Of a stretch of 37,028 nt of DNA, positions 29,520 through 35,600 are shown one piece after another (within the stretch, counting starts at the first letter, position 1; each line of letters opens with the position of its first letter). The stretch comes from DASSFZ01 sp036514635 (lineage in GTDB: Bacteria; Chloroflexota; Anaerolineae; Fen-1058). The notes beneath the pieces were generated by a model, which worked only from the letters and a program-made list of their open reading frames with translations, did no database searches and was not told the origin of the DNA. The stretch lies in the NCBI GenBank assembly GCA_036514635.1, contig DATBWU010000318.1:1-37028 (forward strand), in the 5' to 3' direction. The position numbers and the translations under genes are program-made.

Positions 29520-30290
29520 ATGCTGAACAAATCTCCTGCCACGCTACTCCTGGCCGGCCAACCGAACGTGGTCGCATCTTGGCGCGCGGCGCTGGCCGGG
29601 CGCGAGAGGTTGGCGTTGCTGCCGGACGTGACGCGAAAAGAGGACTGGCCGCAGGCGCTTGCGGCCAAGCCGGAGGCAGTGCTGGTCGACGGCAGCCTGT
29701 TCACCAACGCGGGCGACTTGATCAGTCACCTGTACCCCCTCACCGCCTCCGCCTACGTGGTACTGCCCGAGGCGGCCCACGAGGGTGATCGCATCGCAGT
29801 GTCCGCCGTGGCTTGCGTCAAGGGCCTGTATGCCGCCAATCTCAACCTGCCCAAGCTGGCACGGCGCATCCTCCGTGATCTGCGCGGCGACGAAATTGCG
29901 CCCACAGCAGTTGACGAACAAGCCATGTCCCTGTCTGCAACGGTTGTGCCGGCCAGTGACAGCGTGGAGCCGTCCGATCGTTCTGCACCGCCGCGTCGCG
30001 TTCGCGTGCGACTGGGCTTCTACGGCACGCGGGGCGGTGTGGGCGTGTCGACGGCTGCGCTCAGGACAGCCCGGCGGCTGGCCGCCGAAGGCCTGCGCGT
30101 CGCGCTATTCGACTCACGACGCCGAGGCGACCTGCGCGTGATGCCCGCCGTGCTGATCGAGGCGTTGAGTCTGCAGGCCCGCGAGGAGATTGACGTGCCT
30201 GCCGAGGCTGAGATGCCGGCAGCCGTCGCGCTCGCCACAGCGGGCCTCCTGCTCGAAGCAGCCCGCTGGCTGGGGCCGGCTCTCTCGTAA
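29520..30290 (+). CDS. Degenerate TadZ/CpaE-like (ParA/MinD superfamily) protein
   Basis: A 256-residue protein. Residues 1-115 look like a receiver-like pseudo-domain (LLLAGQPNVVASWRAALAGR, EAVLVDGSLFTN, AYVVLPEAAHEGD). After a linker comes GFYGTRGGVGVSTAALRTA, a deviant Walker A in which the usual catalytic lysine is replaced by Val (GGVGVST), then GLRVALFDSRRRGDL. The remainder of a normal ATPase domain is missing and the C-terminus is a short helical region. This arrangement resembles TadZ/CpaE localisation proteins of Flp pili, some of which have lost ATPase function. No pilus gene is nearby. AGGAG before the ATG supports the start. Confidence 0.55.
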   Translation: MLNKSPATLLLAGQPNVVASWRAALAGRERLALLPDVTRKEDWPQALAAKPEAVLVDGSLFTNAGDLISHLYPLTASAYVVLPEAAHEGDRIAVSAVACVKGLYAANLNLPKLARRILRDLRGDEIAPTAVDEQAMSLSATVVPASDSVEPSDRSAPPRRVRVRLGFYGTRGGVGVSTAALRTARRLAAEGLRVALFDSRRRGDLRVMPAVLIEALSLQAREEIDVPAEAEMPAAVALATAGLLLEAARWLGPALS

Positions 30291-30306
30291 CCCAGGACGA
30301 ACGACG

Positions 30307-30363
30307 ATGGCGTATCGATACAAAAGACGACGCACGTTATCTCGCGCCAGTCCATCCTTATGA
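30307..30363 (+). CDS. Possible 18-residue basic ORF
   Basis: Reads MAYRYKRRRTLSRASPSL. CAGGA lies nine bases upstream, and its stop codon sits inside the AAGGAG of the next gene, which suggests coupling. Too short to be certain. Confidence 0.3.
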   Translation: MAYRYKRRRTLSRASPSL

Positions 30364-30375
30364 AGGAGTCACACC

Positions 30376-30939
30376 ATGTTGAAGACACTCTCCCTGTCAC
30401 CGAGACGGGAAGAACTGCATCCCAACGCGGTCACGATCAGTGGCCGGGTCACGCATGTTTATCGGCAGGACGAGGACGTCGTCGTTCGCATGTGCTCGAC
30501 CACGGGCGGCCAGAAGCACTACGTCTCGCTGTTGCTGCCCGACGGCCAGCTGGTGAGTCTGATCGGCGGCACGCGCCTGCAGGCTCGCGGGTATCTGCAC
30601 AGCGTCGAGCGCATGGAAACTGTCGCCGACCTGCTCAGGCGGATCGGCCATCCCAACCGGATCGAGGCCGGTGACGAGGCCATTACCATCGTTCAACCGC
30701 AACCGCCGCCTGGCCGGCCGCACCATCGGCGAGCTGCTCGACGCAGGGCAACTCATCCGGTGCGACCTGGAATGGGCAGCGGCCAATGCGCGCAGCCGCG
30801 GCCTGCAGAACGCATGCCCTACGACACCTGCACCCCCCTGGCACTGCCGCCGCGCTGCAGCGCAGGGGCAAGTGTGCGGCGCACCGCACGCCCTGTCCGG
30901 CGCACGGCGCCGGGGGCGCGCAGGCGAGGTGCGGTGTAG
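30376..30939 (+). CDS. OB-fold-like protein, C-terminal half probably frameshifted
   Basis: The first 105 residues look like a single-stranded-DNA-binding (OB-fold) protein: NAVTISGRVTHVYRQDEDVV, VRMCSTTGGQKHYVSLLLP, GGTRLQARGYLHSVERM. AAGGAG precedes the ATG. After about residue 113 this frame becomes Arg/Pro-rich and loses coding character. The overlapping frame reading LAGRTIGELLDAGQLIRCDL keeps normal codon use to about 30815. Either a frameshift occurred near 30700 or a second gene starts at GTG 30671. Beyond 30818 an imperfect inverted repeat (CCTACGACACCTGCACC with GGTGCGGTGTAGG at 30928-30940) seems to interrupt the region. Confidence 0.45.
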   Translation: MLKTLSLSPRREELHPNAVTISGRVTHVYRQDEDVVVRMCSTTGGQKHYVSLLLPDGQLVSLIGGTRLQARGYLHSVERMETVADLLRRIGHPNRIEAGDEAITIVQPQPPPGRPHHRRAARRRATHPVRPGMGSGQCAQPRPAERMPYDTCTPLALPPRCSAGASVRRTARPVRRTAPGARRRGAV

Positions 30940-31013
30940 GTGAGCCCCCCACCGAGGGGATCGTCGTTCTGGAGAACCCGCCTGAACGGGAGGAACCGGC
31001 CATCGCACTAATC

Positions 31014-31355
31014 ATGGAGCCGCATGTGTGCTGGCAGGACCTGATCCCACCAGACTTCGCGCCACACACGCAGCACGAAGTGCAGAAGCGGGAGCCGATC
31101 CCGTCGGCCTGCCCGGTATGCGGTTCGGCCGTCCAACCCGACCACCGGTGGACGACACCTCGCCGCGCTGGCTGGCGCTGCGACACGCACGGCCTGGCAC
31201 ACTTCCTCGAGGAGGCCTACCTGCCTGCGTTCAAGGCAGTACACGCGCCGGATGCCTGGATGATCCCACCCAGCAAAGATGGCACGTACCCCGGCGTGCG
31301 CCGGCGCGACCTGGTCACAGGGCCGATCGGTTACTGGCCGGAGACGAACGCATAG
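31014..31355 (+). CDS. Small zinc-ribbon-like protein
   Basis: A 113-residue protein beginning MEPHVCWQDLIPPDF. A CPVCGS pair and a WRCDTHG pair, about 25 residues apart, form a likely treble-clef or zinc-ribbon site. The rest is unremarkable (LAHFLEEAYLPAFKAVHAPD). The open frame extends upstream with good codon use (EGIVVLENPPEREEPAIALI) but without a start codon before the inverted repeat ending at 30940. The protein may originally have been longer or fused to the preceding gene. No ribosome binding site fits ATG 31014 well. Function unknown. Confidence 0.5.
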   Translation: MEPHVCWQDLIPPDFAPHTQHEVQKREPIPSACPVCGSAVQPDHRWTTPRRAGWRCDTHGLAHFLEEAYLPAFKAVHAPDAWMIPPSKDGTYPGVRRRDLVTGPIGYWPETNA

Positions 31356-31388
31356 GAGACTTGTAGTCATACAACTGCATATGGTATC

Positions 31389-31421
31389 GAGGGGGAGGGC
31401 ACACCCGCCTTCTCCCTCTCC
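31389..31421 (+). terminator. Weak terminator candidate after the accessory cluster
   Basis: GAGGGGGAGG (31389-31398) can pair imperfectly with CCTTCTCCCTC (31409-31419). There is no T-run. Confidence 0.3.
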
Positions 31422-31488
31422 GTTCAACAGCTCGCCGCAAAGTGCGGACACGAAACCGAGCGGGATTGCTATCCCATGAGTGCGGTGT

Positions 31489-32295
31489 TCACTCGGAGAG
31501 CAAACGCATCATGTTCTGGCGAGTTAGCAGGTCAATGCTCGCGCTCGAATCGAGGAAGGGCCGTGCATCGGATGTAACCGATCCCCAGTCGAGCACATCC
31601 AACCGGCGGCGGATCATTTTGCGCCAGTTGGTCTCCGTCAACAGATCGCCGTCCCAGTTCGTCTGTTGAAGCGCATTGTTGAGCAGTATCAGGTTGGGCG
31701 CGGGCCAATCGGGGTCGCTGAGATACCACAACAAGTCGTAGATGTCCCGGCCTTTGGTATAGGGCCGATTCAGAATGGCGTGCAGTTTGCCGGCGAGCAG
31801 AGAGGCGCGATCATGATGCTGAAGGTGGAGCGTCACGTGGCGGCGCATGATCGTCGTCTCCAAAACGGCTCCCGCTAGCGGCTGCGTGTCGATTTCGATT
31901 TTGACGGCCAACACCTCGTCCCGGTGCGGCGAAAGATCCAGTTCGTACAACAACCCTGCAAAGCGAACGAAGGCGCTATGCACCGCCTTTCGATCGTTGA
32001 CTTTGAACTCAAGCGCGTACCCCTCTGGCACGAGATCGGCCCGGATCGATTCCAGGCAGGTGCGAAAATCGTACGCCGAGCCGGGCCGCTCCAGTGCAAA
32101 ATCCAGATCTTCGGAATAACGGGCGCTGGCGTACAGGAAGCGGAGCGCCGTGCCGCCGTGAAAGGCGAGAGGGATCATCGCGCCGGCGCGTTGCAGCGCG
32201 CCCAGGATACGCGCCTGCAGATACTCGCGCACGAGGTTGCGAGCGTGTGGGGCGGTCGGTGCGGCGCGAACGAGATCGTCGAGATACGCTTTCAT
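31489..32295 (-). CDS. abiEii: AbiEii-family nucleotidyltransferase toxin
   Basis: The toxin of a type IV-like toxin-antitoxin/abortive phage infection module. AbiEii/MenA-type proteins are nucleotidyltransferases that inhibit growth, in studied cases by modifying tRNA. The 268 residues contain the polymerase-beta-like core: AFHGGTALRFLYASARYSEDLDFAL (GG-T and the SEDLDF metal pair), VKIEIDTQPLAG (third acidic residue) and LLAGKLHAILNRPYTKGRDIYDLLWYL (KL...K..DxxD motif). All key residues are present. It overlaps the upstream antitoxin gene by four bases (ATGA), so antitoxin and toxin are made from one mRNA. Phage defence is the known role of relatives and is inferred here. Confidence 0.9.
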   Translation of the reverse strand: MKAYLDDLVRAAPTAPHARNLVREYLQARILGALQRAGAMIPLAFHGGTALRFLYASARYSEDLDFALERPGSAYDFRTCLESIRADLVPEGYALEFKVNDRKAVHSAFVRFAGLLYELDLSPHRDEVLAVKIEIDTQPLAGAVLETTIMRRHVTLHLQHHDRASLLAGKLHAILNRPYTKGRDIYDLLWYLSDPDWPAPNLILLNNALQQTNWDGDLLTETNWRKMIRRRLDVLDWGSVTSDARPFLDSSASIDLLTRQNMMRLLSE

Positions 32296-32933
32296 AGCGC
32301 CTCGTACTCGGCGGCTTCGGCGCGCGCCATGTCGATCACACGAGCTGCCGCGCGTCGCAGCTTGGGGCTGCCGGCCCGTTCAGCGTGTCGGGCGAGCTCT
32401 TCCGGATTCAAGCGATCCAGATTTTGCAGTCGCAATTCGTTCAAGTAGGCGAGCGAATCGCCGCCTGCTTGCAAGTAGATGAGATCCAGCAGAGCCTTTT
32501 CCGGTGTGGCGACGTAAGCCCGTTGCCCCTGGCCGAGCGTGAGCTGCCGATGGCCAACGAAAAAGCCCGGCTTGACGTGACGAAACTCATAGCGGCCGAG
32601 CGGCGTGTCCCAGCGGCCTGGCCGGGCCGTCGTGACGCTGGTCACAGCGGGCACGTGTTCTGGAATCAGGCCGTAATACGCCAGGGCCGATTGGCCACTG
32701 ACGTAGGATGCGCGCACCAGGTGATTGGCGACAAGAAAAGGATGAGGTTTGATCTTTTGCAGCGGAGGGGCCAGCGCATAGAGGCCGCGTCGCAACTGAT
32801 AGAGACGACCGGATCTCGTCCAGCGCGACAGTTGCTTTCGCAAATCGGCCGGATCCACATCGCCTGCCAGGAGCAGGTTGGTCTCGAACACCGGCTCATC
32901 GCCCACAGTTTCCACGAGGCGCTTGAATTCCAT
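32292..32933 (-). CDS. abiEi: AbiEi-family antitoxin
   Basis: A 213-residue antitoxin. The N-terminal winged-helix part (FKRLVETVGDEPVFETNLLL, DPADLRKQLSRWTRSGRLY, LRRGLYALAP) is typical of AbiEi and binds its own promoter in known cases. The C-terminal antitoxin domain follows (HPFLVANHLVRASYVSGQSA, YYGLIPEHVP, TPEKALLDLIYL). The start at ATG 32933 was chosen because an earlier in-frame start (32996) would include the promoter region and a PKD remnant. No Shine-Dalgarno is visible; see the promoter entry. The toxin gene overlaps by four bases. Confidence 0.88.
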   Translation of the reverse strand: MEFKRLVETVGDEPVFETNLLLAGDVDPADLRKQLSRWTRSGRLYQLRRGLYALAPPLQKIKPHPFLVANHLVRASYVSGQSALAYYGLIPEHVPAVTSVTTARPGRWDTPLGRYEFRHVKPGFFVGHRQLTLGQGQRAYVATPEKALLDLIYLQAGGDSLAYLNELRLQNLDRLNPEELARHAERAGSPKLRRAAARVIDMARAEAAEYEAL

Positions 32934-32939
32934 GCGGAT

Positions 32940-32968
32940 AAGATACCACAACTGGTAAGTTACCGCAA
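32940..32968 (-). promoter_or_regulatory. Candidate promoter and operator of abiE
   Basis: On the minus strand TTGCGG (32968-32963), a 17-base spacer and TATCTT (32945-32940) give a plausible but imperfect promoter. The start would fall at or just before the ATG (32933), implying a leaderless mRNA, in line with the missing Shine-Dalgarno. The palindrome GGTAAGTTACC (32954-32964) lies in the spacer and is a candidate AbiEi binding site. Confidence 0.4.
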
Positions 32969-32982
32969 TCAAATCGAGCCTT

Positions 32983-33180
32983 TCAGCGCATTTCAACAGG
33001 GTGGTGATAGGTCGTCAGCGACACGCTGAAGAAGCCAGTCGCGGTGTACGCATGGGCGGGATTCTCCAGCGTGCTGGTGAAGCCATCGCCGAAGTCCCAC
33101 AGGAAGACCGATGCGCCGGTGGACGTGTTGACGAACGTCACCCTCACCACGCCTTGACAGCAGAAACGAAGCGCCCTCCC
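32983..33180 (-). pseudogene. PKD-domain fragment
   Basis: The minus strand reads VRVTFVNTSTGASVFLWDFG followed by DGFTSTLENPAHAYTATGFF and SVSLTTYHHPVEMR before a stop. WDFGDG and the AYxxxG strand are hallmarks of PKD domains of secreted or surface proteins. A stop codon (33181-33183) cuts the frame upstream and there is no start, so only about one domain of a larger gene survives. Confidence 0.75.
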
Positions 33181-33280
33181 CTAGATTCGAGGAAGGGCCA
33201 CTGCTCTCCGTCTTCACTTGACGGTGTTCAGGATGAAGGCCAAGCCACCATCAAAACAACCTACTCTCTGGCACCGCGTT

Positions 33281-33420
33281 TCATTCTTCAGTGATGGTAA
33301 ACACAACAGGGTTGGCCTCCACCTCTCCAACCCAGGCATTGATGTCTGCATGTCGTGTTTCACCGTTTTTCTCAACTTGGTACCCAATGTCATAGTTCAT
33401 ATAGGTCATGTGAACAAGAT
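33281..33420 (-). pseudogene. C-terminal remnant of an unknown protein
   Basis: On the minus strand a frame ends MNYDIGYQVEKNGETRHADI, NAWVGEVEANPVVFTITEE. Composition and codon use look protein-like, and the similarity stops near 33410-33420 where transposase sequence begins on the opposite strand. I read it as the tail of a gene cut by the insertion element. Confidence 0.4.
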
Positions 33421-34441
33421 ATTGGCCGGGATGGTCAGTGGGATCGTGCTGGGCAAGAGTTGCCAACTGCCGCAGATCGCCAGCAAAGTGCCGGGCGAGG
33501 TGCACCCTGACAGGCGGGTGAAGCAGATGAGTCGCTGGGTGCAGAATGAGTCCATCACCGTTGACCTGTATTTTCTGCTGTTTGTGGAACCGCTGCTGGT
33601 CGGCGGTGCGCCCGCTGGTGTTGATCAGGGATGGCAGTGCGGCGGCGCGCGGGGGCGTGACCTTGATGGTCAGCCTGCTGTACGGCCACCGCGCGCTGCC
33701 GCTGGCTTGGCGGGTCGTCGAAGGGGTGAAGGGGCATTTCCCCGCCGAGATGCATGTGGCGCTGTTGCGCGAAGTCAAGGCCCGGGTGCCCGAAACGGCC
33801 CCGGTCACCTTTCTGGGCGATGGCGAATTCGACAGTCCCGAGTTGCAGGCTGAAGCAGATGGGTATGGCTGGGCCTATGTCTGCCGCACCGCCAAGAACA
33901 TCCAGATCAATGAGGACGGGAAGTGGTCGAGTCTGGAAGACTCGAACGTGGCTGCGGGAAACGGGCCTTTCGCAAAGGCGTCCTGTTCACCCAGGCCGCC
34001 TACGGCCCGGTGAGGGTGATTGCCTGGTGGGCGACCGGCTACGCCGAGCCGATCTACTTGGTCAGCATCCTGTCCAGCGTGCAGGCTGCCTGTGACGGGT
34101 ATCGCAAACGCATGCACACACCTGCCCCAACTGCGAAGCAGGTGCGGGTCGAAACCTTCTTTTCCGACCCGAAAAGCTGGGGCTTTCAATTGGACCGCAG
34201 TCACTTGAGTGACCCCGAACGGGTCTCGCGGCTGATGCTGGCCGCCGGCTTGGCTTACCTGTGGATCATCTACTTGGGCACCCTGGCTCAACGCGACCAG
34301 TGGCAAACCCGCATTCATCGGCGCCACCGCTGTGATCTCAGTCTGTTCCAACTGGGCTTGCGTCTCTTGGATTATCTGCTCAACCATGATCGGCCTATCC
34401 CAATCGCATTCGCGCTTGAGCCAGAAAGTGTCCGGTGGTGA
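33395..34441 (+). pseudogene. IS4-type transposase remnant, 5'-truncated with two frameshifts
   Basis: Coding similarity runs through three frames. Frame 1 has HVNKILAGMVSGIVLGKSCQ and SRWVQNESITVDLYFLLFVEP. Near 33605 it shifts to frame 2 (LVLIRDGSAAARGGVTLMVS with the first catalytic Asp, FLGDGEFDSPEL with the second). Near 33960 it shifts to frame 3 (VRVETFFSDPKSWGFQLDRS with the catalytic Glu and the Y-R-E-K type spacing of IS4-family elements, then LAAGLAYLWIIYLG). The usual N-terminal DNA-binding part is missing and I could not identify terminal inverted repeats. The element is dead. Confidence 0.8.
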
Positions 34442-34812
34442 ATCTTTCTCAAGCGTAATCGAAAAGTAACCCTGCGCGCCAACGGATACGCTGTACGGCA
34501 TGAGCAAGCCGGCAACCGCATTCTTGAGCAGGTGCGGCGGAAAAAGCCTCGCCAGCAACCGGCCGAGCGCAGGAACCTGGAAGAAGGCCTTCGCCGAATC
34601 AAAGCCTCGTCCGCTGGCAAGTTCTAATACGGTCGAAGGGCGGACCTGCTGCACCTGCTCGTGTACCAGTCTGACCTGGCCGTAGTAGCCATCCGGGTCG
34701 AACTTGCCATCAAAGTTAAGCGCCATGTGGATGGCGCCCGTATTGGAATGAAAGAACGAGTAAGCCGCGTAGCTCTGCTGATAATAGGGCTTGTCAAGAA
34801 ATACCTCCGCAG
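34441..34812 (-). pseudogene. SAM-dependent methyltransferase remnant
   Basis: The minus strand encodes YYQQSYAAYSFFHSNTGAIH, then NFDGKFDPDGYYGQVRLV and the SAM-binding motif I STVLELASGRGF. This jumps directly to a C-terminal-like segment (VPALGRLLARLFPPHLLKN, YSVSVGAQGYFSITLEKD). The middle of the domain is missing and the end abuts the transposase remnant. The natural start seems to be in another frame (RRYFLT near 34800), so a frameshift is also likely. Non-functional. Confidence 0.6.
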
Positions 34813-34815
34813 TTT

Positions 34816-34884
34816 TGTCATGCTGAGCGAAGCGAAGCATCTCTGCGCCAGGTGTGGAGACCCTTCGCTGCGCTCAGGGTGACA
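34816..34884. repeat. TGTCATGCTGAGCG/CGCTCAGGGTGACA hairpin repeat
   Basis: Left arm TGTCATGCTGAGCGAAGCG, right arm CTTCGCTGCGCTCAGGGTGACA in two pieces: an imperfect inverted repeat of a kind I have seen widely in environmental bacterial genomes but cannot name. It borders the methyltransferase remnant. Confidence 0.7.
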
Positions 34885-34954
34885 TGCGGACTTATTCTTT
34901 TGACGGCTCCTATGTCTTCGATCGTCGTCATGGCGCGCCTCCCGTTGAGACGCG

Positions 34955-35082
34955 CTAGGAGAACCCTGAAAAAGGGGTGTTCTCACCGCAGAGGCGCAGA
35001 GGGCGCCGAGTTTTCCTAGAGGAATTCCTCTGCGTTCTCCGCGTCTCGGCGGTGAAAGAAGGGTTTTTCAGCACTCTCCTAG
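34955..35082. mobile_element. MITE-like element containing an ACCGC-type hairpin
   Basis: CTAGGAGA (34955-34962) and TCTCCTAG (35075-35082) are the ends of a longer imperfect inverted repeat that includes CTGAAAAA and TTTTTCAG. The core, 34985-35053, is an ACCGC...GCGGT hairpin with GAGGAATTCCTC palindrome in the middle. No ORF. Confidence 0.65.
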
Positions 35083-35150
35083 GCTGGCGCAGGCGCGCGA
35101 TGGCTTCGGCCATAAGCCAGGATGAGTCGATCGGGCCGCAGGCTGCCTCT

Positions 35151-35555
35151 TCATTGAGCTGATGCCTTATGCAGCCGCCCCGCCAGCGCGTGCCGGATCT
35201 GCGCGACGATCTGCGGCCAGTCGGCCCCTTTCTCGATGAAGCCATCACTGCCCGCGTCGGCGCCCTGCTGGCGTGAGAACGAATCCCCGTGCACGGACAA
35301 TAAGATGACGAGCGGTGGGCCAGGCAGACGCTTAAGCGAGCGGGTGACGGCATATCCGTCTAGATCGGGCAGTTCGATATCGAGGATTACAACATCGGGT
35401 GTGAGCACGGTCGCGCGCTGTAGCGCTTGAGCCCCATCGCCCGCTTCCCCGACCACCTCCAGGTCCGGCTCGTTGTCCAGCAGCCAGCGCAGCGCCTCGC
35501 GCACGGCTGGCACGTCGTCGACGATCAGGATGCGATGTCGGGAGGTCTCATCCAT
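35151..35555 (-). CDS. Receiver-only response regulator
   Basis: A 134-residue CheY-like protein. The acidic pair is Asp13/Asp14 (ILIVDDVPAVREAL), the phosphorylation site Asp59 (VVILDIELPDLDGY), the switch Ser87 (VILLSVHGD) and Lys109 (GFIEKGADW). The N-terminal pattern is NarL-like but no DNA-binding domain follows; the protein ends with HALAGRLHKASAQ. It may act by protein-protein contact. The start was set at ATG 35555; an in-frame TTG four codons upstream is the alternative. No kinase gene is adjacent. Confidence 0.85.
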   Translation of the reverse strand: MDETSRHRILIVDDVPAVREALRWLLDNEPDLEVVGEAGDGAQALQRATVLTPDVVILDIELPDLDGYAVTRSLKRLPGPPLVILLSVHGDSFSRQQGADAGSDGFIEKGADWPQIVAQIRHALAGRLHKASAQ

Positions 35556-35600
35556 GGTTGCGATCAATCTGCGTGAGATTGCCGGCAGTCGCCGGATAGT

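Noticed and set aside
28893..31421. tRNA-Arg as an integration (att) site
   Set aside because: I looked for a repeat of the tRNA 3' end downstream to the right edge of the window and found none, and no integrase is present.
33001..33217. Minus-strand 74-codon ORF overlapping the PKD fragment
   Set aside because: It is in a different frame from the PKD similarity and has no motif; the PKD frame (32983-33180) explains the region.
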